This document shows, one piece after another, positions 49,034 through 59,900 of a stretch of 64,000 nt of DNA (position 1 is its first letter; every line of letters starts with the position of its first letter). The notes below the pieces were generated by a model. The model saw only the letters and a program-made list of their open reading frames with translations. It did not search any database and was not told the origin of the DNA. The translations under genes and the position numbers were made by a program. This DNA is from Baylisascaris procyonis (Eukaryota; Nematoda; Chromadorea; Rhabditida; Ascarididae), in the NCBI GenBank assembly GCA_037389465.1, contig JAZARR010000250.1, positions 2,232,001-2,296,000 of the forward strand, in the 5' to 3' direction.

Positions 49034-52000
49034 TGCGGTCTTGTCACATTAATCTTTGCAATGCATATTTGCAAAGGTACTCGGGGAGATTTTAGACGGC
49101 TTTTACCAAAATACGGCAGATTTATTACAAAATAATCTTTATAGATATGTTTGTCATTGAAGAGGACAATTTTTTTAAAGAAACTAAGGCTTACTGGAAG
49201 GAAGAAGAACGATTTTGTAGGACTTTATCAAGGAAGTGCTTTAAAGAAGAGATCTTCGCATTTTCTATGATAATCAAAACAGTGAAGAAAATCTCTCATG
49301 CAAGCTATACTCTGGTTGAGGCGCGGCTATTTGCTGAAAGGTTTAAATATTTTAAAAGTGAGATATTACCATAGCTCATATATGAGGGGAACATATATAT
49401 GGAGATGAAATTCCATGCAGTTATATCAAACAAACAAAATTTATACTATGTGCTATGCGCAGTTCGACATTAATTAGGCTCTTTCTCTTAGTTCACGGGT
49501 CAAAGAGACGTTATCTGCAACGCAGTATTTGATGCTATTCTACCTGAATTAAAGCGTTAGGAAACATCGATTGAAATCCCCTCTCTCCCTCGCCTATCGC
49601 TCCCCTCGCCCGTCTTCTAAATAATTCACTTCTCAAATATCTCTAAAATTTTAGAAAACCTATTGCCCCGAGATGTTCATTCGATGAGATTATTCAAATG
49701 AGGCAGTGGAGGACAATTGCTAAATGATGCTATCAGTCGAAATGAGACGAAAGTCGTTCCCAAATTACTACACTGGCGCTTGTAACCAATAAACACTCGA
49801 TTTTTCAATTCCCCTCGTGAATCAACCAAGCGTAATGGGTATACTGACAACTAAAAAATGTCGCGTGTCTACCGGTATCAGCCATCAAAATTATTGTGCA
49901 AGAGGAGTGCTTTTATTGAATGTATAGCCGTAGAAGTGCGCTTTCAGTCATATCCACTTCCGATTGCTTTTATTTGGCCATCATTGCGGTTCATCTTCTT
50001 TAAATGCATTCCCCCCATTGTTACTTTAAAACTCTGAACAATCCTAAGCAATAAAGCAGAATAGAAAAGAAGACCGCCATTGTACGCTACACATAACCAT
50101 TTGCAATAAATCGATCATTCACATCAACAGTGCATAAAACGATTAATGCAAGCAATGCGTAGCGATTGTTACTTACAATAATCTTGAATATTCGACCACA
50201 GAAGTTGATGTGATTTATTTTTAAAATCATATTTATCATTTCTTCTCTATAACGTTCGACTCAAAGTCTAAAAAAAAATTCCACTAGTTGTCTTATATTG
50301 GTAGATTTTTTCAGTTCTCAAAGCACATAATTGCGTGATGGTGGCACATTTGCTAATGACTTCTCGCACTCATTTTTTTTTTTACAAAAGAGATGAATAC
50401 TTTTTCGTCTGTTTTCGTAAAATTAAGGAGCATCCAACAAAACGCTCAAAATCATCAAGGAAGCATTAATCTATCATACATATTCAAATTTCAAGCACAG
50501 TTAAGCGATAATTATATTCATTACTTTTCTCGATATTCTACGTTTCCATCAAACAACGTCAATATTCATATTTTCACAGAATCGTTGTTGAATTTGTTAC
50601 GTCTCTATAAATGTTCTATTTATTCGCCGTTGCTCTTATTCGTTAAGTAAGCGCACTTTCATTTCTCTATCCATCTAGAAATTTGCATATTTCGATTTTT
50701 TTTCATACTTTATCCTATTGTTCATATTTCCGATTGGTTTTACGATCTAATGATAGGGAGTGAAATAGTTCTATCTAGAAAAATCTATTGAGTGATTAAT
50801 ATTTATTGATCGATTTCATTACTTGTCGGATGCAAAAGTGCGCATTGCATTGCCAGATCATATCATAAAACAGACTGATCCCAATGAGACCTAAGTGCGT
50901 CCCATGTAACAAACTAATAGAGAGAGCGCATCTAATTGAAAACCAGTTTTATCCGCCGATTCGATCGTTTTTAAATGGTCTAACAGCAAAGAAAACTGTG
51001 ACGTTAGATTTGCTTTTTAATATAAGAATCGAAATTGCTATGATCAATTCTGATGAATAGGCATACTTTAAAGTTTCACATGGAAGATTATTGTTGAGGA
51101 TTTTGCATAATACAAGCAAATTTGAGTAGGCTTCAATATTTACTGAAGATTTTTTATTTCTATTCATTTCGCAGTAATTTTTTTTAGTTCAAATAATTGA
51201 ACATATCTAAGTTCTAAATCTGAATTTAATCTGTTGAACAGAATAACCAGAACCTTCAAGAATTTGGCCACAATCTATAAAGCTCATAGTCCATCTCTAT
51301 AGTTGATAGAGGGCGATTGTTGAACGTTCCTGTGCGAAATATGTGTTGACTTTGATTGGTCCAATAATAGAGATTGTCCATTTTATTCTGTGAAATGCTT
51401 CTTTTTTTTTAAATACTGAAATACATCATCGAAATAGAACGTCTCATAAATGATATGCACTGGCGAGCCGTTTTAGAATTGTGGAGATTAGTATTATTGC
51501 AAAGTGACTATGATTTTCCCATCGTCTATTTCCTAGATACACGAAAGCAAACGTGAGAAAGTTAGCCGTAACTTATGCTCTAAGCTTGAATCATGCATTA
51601 TAGGTGGAATTCTCTGGGAATGCTCACCTCTATCGTTTTATTGATATCATTTAATGTGCCCGGTCTACTCTGCATAACGCTAATGATTCAATGATGGATA
51701 CTGTCAATCTCCGCATTTTAATCCATCTCATTATCCCAAGCAAAGATTACGAGGTTCATCCAAAATTGAAATTTTTTGTCTTTCCTCGTAACCACACACC
51801 CTTGCCCTTCCTTGATTTGCGACAACAAACTCGCCCTCTCCACCAATGGTCGCAATGGCCTCATTCTTCCTGCCCCTTCCTCGTTACACCTGCTGTTAGG
51901 TGGTAATAAAAGATTGGGTTGTTTACGTAACCAAAAACGTTCACCATAGCTGGACGCACTTCTTAAGCCGGCTACGGTAGTGAATCGCAATGTGGAGTGG

Positions 52001-53710
52001 GCGTGTTGGGCGACATTGTGATGAGGACGCGATGTGAGACTAAGCGGTGTGCACAAAGCGGAACGAAGAAAGAAAGGAAAGCGTTATGTGAAGTTTTGGA
52101 GACTAGTGCATTCAACGACGTATTCGTAACACTGTCATCATCGAAGAGGGCACAGAGAAGACGAGAAGAAATACACAAAAACTTGTGCCATTCCACATTC
52201 GAAGTTTGCATCAGAGCGAAACGCACCCCAAAAAGATCGATCGTCGTTGCCCAATCGACGACTAAGAAGCAATTCGATGTCGAGGTGCGCGTCGAACTGA
52301 TGCCCAACCTATGGCCGATCCGTAGCAATCATCTAAATGGTTATTTGCTCGTCATTAATGCACAAGCCAGAGGCGTGCATTAGGGCGTAGCATCAATTTC
52401 TAAAGCACACATACCTTTGACTGCGCAAGAGTTGAATGCATGGCTCGAGCCTATTGTGGTTGGCGATAAAACAGATAATCAGAGGTGATAAGAAGTTTGC
52501 TACATTGACTGTGACGCATAAATAAAATCCGTTATGTTGGATGAGAATGCGTGTGATTGTGGCGCCCACATGGGGTGATGTTGCCTGACGCTAAGCTTTT
52601 GGGGTTCATATGGGGCGGGGCTTTGCCTCTCTTTATAGAGCTTTCAAAGCACATGCACATATACAACACAAACACATAGATCGCACTCATGCAACCTCGC
52701 AGATAAGCGATCACTAACGTTTGCATTAGCAACCAAAGACCTGAAAGAAGCTTTAGCAGTTCGGGTCGGGCTAATTGTTTTGGCTGAATATTCTCCGCCT
52801 TTCTACTGCTGTAAATGGTCGTGATTTACAAAATGCACTTGCAGAAAGTAATGCATGGAACTTAGAAAATTAAAAAGTTTGAAAGTGATAAGGAAGGAAA
52901 AAAATCAAGTGGTAGTTTTGTTCGAGTAAAGGCGATTCGAAAATCTATTTGAAGGGAAATCGACTTCCGAGTGGCGTTTATCTTAAAATATGGAATAAAT
53001 TATCGGCACAATGATGCATCAATGCGGCAGCATGTTCTCTATTCATCAACAACTTGTTTCTGTTCTCTTACTCGCTCAAAGCACTCCATCCTGAGCTTAA
53101 TATGTCCAAACTGAGGGAAACGTACTAATTTTCTTCAACCCATAATAATTGTCTACTAAGTAAATCATCATAGCCTTAGTATGCCAGCTCTTAATCGTGG
53201 CTATTCTTCAGAGTACAAGAAGGACTATATTGCTACTGTGCATTGGAACAGTTGAGTAATATTCTATGTGCCATAATAGCTCAAGTAGAGCAATAAAAAA
53301 CATTTTGCTGAACATAAGACCATAATTGGCCTAATGTTACATTAGTAAATACTAGGGATGCAATATTTAACGAGTTTAGTCAGTCAGACTGTACAGAATT
53401 CAAGATTTTTAAATGGACCATGTGATATAAAACGGACCAATGTGCTGAAAAAATGACGCATATCTATGGGAGTTTTTTCTAGATCATCTTCTAGATGCTT
53501 TCATAGACGACTGTAGAAGAATGCTGATGAGCCCTAAAATCGTAGCCTTAATCGGGTCTTACAAAGTAATTTCTAAGAAAAGGAATGCCCATATTTTGAA
53601 TCGCTCTTCAGTAATTGAAGGATATCTTATTAATTGCATTTCTATAACAAAGAAAAGATTGTAAACAATGTTTTGATGTGCCTTCCGATGCGTTTAAAAT
53701 TTTCCAACAG
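49031..53710. other. Upstream flank of the second gene, including a CG-rich island
   Basis: Mostly AT-rich, but about 51940-52390 approaches even base composition, is rich in CG dinucleotides and is open on both strands for more than 100 codons (plus 51997-52383; minus 51972-52328). No protein family is recognisable. It lies about 1.3 kb before the first coding exon of the next gene, so promoter or 5' exon sequence is possible. Confidence 0.4.
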
Positions 53711-53765
53711 GCTGGGAATGTGACGATGAAAAGGTGGGCGAAAGGCGCTCCATGTAAGGCATTAT

Positions 53766-53955
53766 ATGAACCAAGGCGGCCGTCACGCGATAGGCGCATC
53801 GCGCTACCGTTTCCCTCGCTGCCTCAAGACGATTGGCGATATGTCTCAAGGAGTGGCATTCGCCAATCGAAGCTCGGCAGCCACACCCATTGCACCGCCT
53901 CACTCTACCAACGATCCCACCTCCAGCAGCGATAGTGAGCTTACGTTTCGAAGAG
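53766..53955 (+). CDS. Probable first coding exon of the second gene
   Basis: Open from ATG 53766 (or ATG 53844) to a good donor, AAGAG|GTAATT, leaving one base (G). The exon at 61043 starts with two bases (AG) before its frame, so the junction makes GAG (Glu) and keeps the frame. The product is Ser/Thr/Pro-rich with SSSDSEL near its end. An acceptor-like TTTTCCAACAG ends at 53710, but stops at 53721 and 53727 lie in this frame after it, so coding must begin within the exon. If transcripts start at 53711 they carry an ATG-TGA minimal uORF (53718-53723) and an overlapping out-of-frame ORF ending at 53935. The start is therefore uncertain. Confidence 0.5.
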
Positions 53956-56900
53956 GTAATTGCACATGTGACAGCTCGAACCACATTTTTATAAATCAGT
54001 TACCCCTACATTGTGCTATTCAAGACAATATTGAAGATGCTTGTTACACGGGTAGCGCTAATGCCTCAACCAAAACTTCTGAAAAAATTGTGTGTCGATT
54101 TGCATAATTTATTTCGAAATAAAATAATTTCATGGTATATTCTTCTCCCCTTATTCAAAACATGCTTTGCGCTCTGTAATTTTCCTCCAGTGAGCACTGA
54201 TGACATGCATATTTAATAAAACAAATGAAAATACTGCAATCAGTGAATAATTTGTTAGGAATAGAATTGAAGAATTGCACTCAATGCTTTATTAGAATCT
54301 AACTGATTGCCAGTTATTTTCTAATATGCCATATCTTGACCTTTTCTTGATTATGGATGAATCGTTTTATAAGTTGAAAATTTATATATTATTATACAAA
54401 TTTATCGCCGTTCTCTTTCAGCCAACATGTTGTTCTTATAAAAAATATTGCATCATTTCATTGTCGTATGAGTTGTTGATAGCAAAGTCTAGAAGTAGTG
54501 CATTTTAGATCGATTCGCTGCGTAATGACGCTGAAACTCGATCTGCTAGCGTAGACACTCGCTACCCTTACTGAAGTCTATGCTTTCAAATAAGTCGTAT
54601 GTTTACTGCAATAAAATGGGGAAAGGAATCAAAAAGAAGTACCGTTATTAGCTTATGGAATAATCCTGTCGCTATGAAATTGGTTTCTCATTTACGAACG
54701 AAAAATTCGTGGAAATTTGGAACAGTTCTCGAAAAATTCACTTTTAAGTTCAATTTTGCTCTTAGGATAGATCAGCAAACTTTCATTTTGCTCTTAGAAC
54801 AGATCGGCAAACCGCCAAGTAACTGCAATATTGTGCAGAGCTGATTTCTATTGTTGAGTTATCGTTACCAGAGAACGGCCGGTTACGAAACGATATTTGC
54901 TTTTATTTTTGTTGTGCTATTACATCGGCAATTGAAAACCATCGGCCACTCATAGTTTTATGCACTTATTTGCGATAAATTTACCCTAAAATTTCTTTAT
55001 TTTATCTAAAAATTTTTGGTTCAAGTGTGGTGTTTTGCTGTTTATGTGAGGGATGGGCCATTGTTACCGAAGAAGATATAAATGTAAGAGTATCTTCTTG
55101 CTTCCTTTATAAGGATTTAAATATGGTGCGATGCTTTAGAGCTCTTTTTGTGGAATATTTGCTATGTAGGCATGTTTTGTGTTATGTTGCATTCAATATT
55201 CGAACAGTGGAAGAGATGAGCATCGTTGCATTTATAGCGCATGCAAGAACCACGATGCATTTGTTTGTGCTTCATGTGAAAATATAATATTACCAATAAT
55301 ATAAGTATTTCTCACTCGCATCTCTTTGAACATCGAAAATAGGAAATTATTTTTGGAAATCTTTTTATCATTATTTCTTATCATTATAAGCCGATCAGTG
55401 TTATCTTTGGACTTCTATTAGCTCATTAATGTCATGAGAATTGTTATGAAATGAAAACTAAGTCAGCTTTAATTATCACTATCAGTTTCTCCGAGGCATC
55501 ATTGTCAAATTGTTAGTAAATTGAGGGGATTGATTGGATTCAGCAAATGTCCTAGAAAGATAAAAGATTATGAAAAGGTGGAAAGCAGTGTGGAATCGCA
55601 GGCCTTTCTATTACTGTATTTATGCTTTTGATATACGAGAAGAATCTAAAAATTGAAGTAACTCTATATGAACAAAGTTTCTCATCCTATTTTTGGTGTA
55701 AAATTTTTCGATTGTGGGACTTTCAAACATGCTTAAATAAATTCGTTAGCTCGAACAACCTTCTCTAAAGATGGGCGAAAAGAAATAATTCCGACCTTAC
55801 AAAAACAGGTTGTGTATGGAAAAACAGGTAAAACAACAGCTGAGGCAAGAAATTTGCTCATTTTCAAGCATATCGAACAGTGTATACCACTGCTGCATTT
55901 TACCAAAGTTTTGTGCACACAAATAACTTAATGACCTCAGCAACTACCTGTCTGCTTTTTTGGCAAACGCTCTACTTCTCTAGATTTCCATGAAAAATTA
56001 CAGCCCTAATGGTTTTTCCCGCGAGGTTAAATGGTGCATTCGATATGAGCGACGTGGATGTCTCTAAATCTTTCTTTCTTCAGTTGTAGGGATTGTGAAG
56101 ATTTTAGGGTGCAAATATCGTAATAGTGAATATCTTCCAATCACTAGTAGTCGATCCTCTCAAAATTAGTCTGTACTTTAGCGAAGCAAAACAACTGCCT
56201 CATGGATGCTCTCTGATGCTGTGGTTCTACTGAACATCGTCGTCGTATTACAAGTCATTCGTAGTTAGTTTTCTCAGCTGCCTGTTCATGTGCTATGTGT
56301 TGCTCGAAAACAGGCAATCAGTTATATGCCATCTAGGTAACAAGATGTTGTCGCATCGCACGCTGCCTAGTGACACCCATAAAGTTGCATAATGCTTAAC
56401 GATTTGCCTACCATCATCGTTAATGATATCTCTGATGTTATATAGGCTATAAAGGAATTATAATTTAATTCCATTATCTTAAAGAAGTTATTGCTAGCGT
56501 TGATGAGGAAGTAAGTATCGTTATGACTTCAAGTATTGATAATAAATGATGTTATTCGCTGAAATAGAGGAAGCCGCAATTCGATGTGAGGTGAAAGAAT
56601 TTTCGACGATCCGACGAAATTGGGCGCGAGGGGTGGGGCGTAGACATACGTCCGAGAAAAGAATTTCAGCACAAGGGGGGAGGGGCCTAGACGCGCGAGG
56701 AAGCCGCACACTTGTGTCTCGTTTTCTCTCACTCCTCCTTCTCAGTATGCTCAGTGGGTCCTTCACAGCGCTCAGTAGCCGTCGCCTTGTGGGCTTACGT
56801 GCGGTCCCATCCAACTGCACCCTTAAGGACACGGACGGAGCTACGGTGGCTTTCGTCTACTTCTCGAAATGTTCTTAACAAACGCTCTAGCTCGTATCCT

Positions 56901-59900
56901 TATTTTGAGTGACCCTCCCTCAAATTGTATGAGTCGTTTTTCATCCATCTATAGATTTCTTTAATCCCACTCCGATTATATTGTATAAAAAAGACTTACC
57001 TATTTTTGTATAGCTTTTTTCGAAGGCCAAAGTTAGGATGCAGAGTTTTTGCTTTATTTTCAAGTTGTTTATTTCTACTGATAACTGATTTCCTAACGGA
57101 TAGCTTCGTAATTTTTATTGGAGGATTTTGCAGTACAATACAATAAATTTCAAAACTTACCGGCTGTATGTTCGCCTATGCACATAAGATTTATCTTTTC
57201 AAGCGCTATTCAATGAAAACCATACCATCGTGCAGCGTTGAGCACATCAGTTTACTTTCTCCCAGATTCGTTTATACAGCTTTTAGTTGGTTGCGTTGAC
57301 TATCGTTAGCAATCGCCACGTCGCTACTCTTCTTGCGCATTGCTACTAAGACTATCCTTTTATAGTATCTATTTAATTTATACGCCTTGTGAAATTATTT
57401 ATGAAAATGCTTCTCTTCAGATAGCAATCGTCTCATTTCCTTGATATTAAGCTGCGAAATTTGGCTTCCAGTTGTCTGAAACGAAGGAGATATATGGCAC
57501 TTTCCAAAGAAATCACATAGTACGTCTATTACCACTGATACCTAAGCGTTTTTCCTGACATCTGTTGATGATGCGAAGCGTTTATCTTCGACTTGAGCCT
57601 TTCACTTAACACATCGCTGTCCGATACATCGTTCTACTATGGAGAATTAATCTTACGGGCTACCTCAATTATTTATGATAAGCGCACTCCTCAATGGCTG
57701 AAGTCCTGTCGTTAGATTTCATTGGTATTTTTCTAGCATAAATTTAATCTCTAGCACAAATTTCCTAGCATAAATTTCTTAAGCTTCAATTTTCTTCTCT
57801 TTCAACCTCTAGCATAAATTTCATTAGTAAGTTTCATGCTTAATATGAGTTTATAAGCAATTCCTTGTGATTCTTTCTTTTGGATTTTCTTGCCGATTGT
57901 ATTATGAGGTTTTATACTCTTGTACTCTTTATATTATATATTCTAAAATGGACCATATTCTTGCTAAGAAATTCATGTATCTCTTGTTTCTTCTTGATCG
58001 ATGTTTGGAGAATAAAGAAATTTCTATTCGTTTAGATGTAGAGCTTCCACTGATTCAAGCTCTATTCATCGTATTCCACTGTTTCTTCAATAAACTCGGC
58101 AAATTTTGTCGTCTTCTTCCTGTACAAAATATTTTGTACCCGGGTGAAGAACTTACTAAACAATTTCCTGAAAAATATTTTTTGCTGCGGAAATTCTGAG
58201 AGAGTATTTCTTTTTGACGTCTAAGTTTTCGATTGAATAGCGTGGCTTCTAAGTATAGGCGCAAAAATAATAAGTTCTTTTAAAATATTTAGCAAATAAC
58301 AATCTTATTAGTGAGTGTTGTGTTTATCAAACAAAAATATCCTTTTTTTTTTTAAATAAAAAATATCATTTCACAGCCATTAGTTTGCATATTTCTTTTC
58401 TTTTTATGACAATGTTCCATAGTGAAATATTTCCCATTTTAAGCTTCTATTTTACAAAGCATCCTATAGCTTTGATAAAATTTGGCAATCAGCCAAAAAT
58501 AATTTCATAATATTAAGCGATTTCCTACTTGTTTTTTTAGAGTTGTTACAGAATCCGGCAAAGATAAATGATAAATCAAAAAAAAAAAAAAATCCCTTTA
58601 TCCTAAAATATTTTCAGAAATTTTCGATTATTTATTCATAAAGCTCATGTTTTCTTTTCTATAAAATGATAAATATTTGAAATTATATTTAAATAGAAAT
58701 TTTTCTCAGAGACGATAGTCAAGCAATTTCTCGGTCATCGCATATATCATTGAATCGTTATAAGGAGTGAAAAGTGAATTTCGAAACCTGTTCGATATAT
58801 TTGGTTGATATGCTTAGCGAAAAGAAGTATTTCACTGAGAGAGTGAGTGTTCATCATCACAATAAGGGGGAATGTATTCGCTTTCGTATGGAAATGATAT
58901 ACACGTAATATGGTATAGAGGATTATAGTGTACTCTTGAAGAGAAGAGCGTAGGCTATATTGGCGCCGATTTGGAAGCGACTTGGTGATATTGGTAGGAT
59001 GATGCGCATATTTAATGAGTAAGATTAGTGCCATCATAACATCGAACTTATTGCATAAGATTGCTATACCTCTGCAACTCTATGATGAACACTATGAGAA
59101 AACACTCAACACTTTATGATGTGATGCAAAACAAAAACGGAAGCTATGAAAGACAATAGTGAATGAAATCTTTATGATTATATTTTTCACATATCTATGC
59201 ACTTTTAGATTATCAAAGAACTGTTACACATATAAGTGATCATGAAACAATTTAGCATAATTCACAAATGGTTTTAATGCATCATATGCTCAAAAACTAT
59301 GAATAACTGACATATACATGGAATAACGATAAAATACATTTAAAATAGTCTCTAGTAAATATGTAAATGGAAATATTAAATGGGGAATCTTGAAAGATAT
59401 TTAAAGGAATATATTGATGAGAAAAATTTCTATTGAATTGTTTTAGTTGTTCACATCGTTGCTGATTGCTTATTGATATTCTCGGCGAAAAGGAAGTCAA
59501 AACGGCAAAAGAAACGTCTTCTTTTGCAATTAAATGTGTCTGGGCGTCCTATCTTTTAGTTTTCTGCTGTGTTTGAACACTCCATATCAGCGCATTATTG
59601 TTTTACAAAGTTGTCACATCGTTTCTGGCTGCGTGGTTCATTGAAATATTTTTCTGCTCAATCCAGTATGTATCCAATAGAGATTAAATGCAAAATTTCA
59701 GGCATAATATGCAAATAACGCATTTCTAGTTGAATATTCAGATAAAATTCAATGCTTCATCTTACACATCAAATATCTGAAAGTACCTGAAAATGTTATT
59801 TAATACATCAAATCTTCAAATATGAAAGTTTCTATTGCAAAGGATCACTCGTTTTTGAAGTAATGAATTATTACATAAATTTATTTTTTGCTGCTATATA

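Noticed and set aside
48886..49095. ORF with a long Ile-Tyr run
   Set aside because: Translation of the (TA)n microsatellite.
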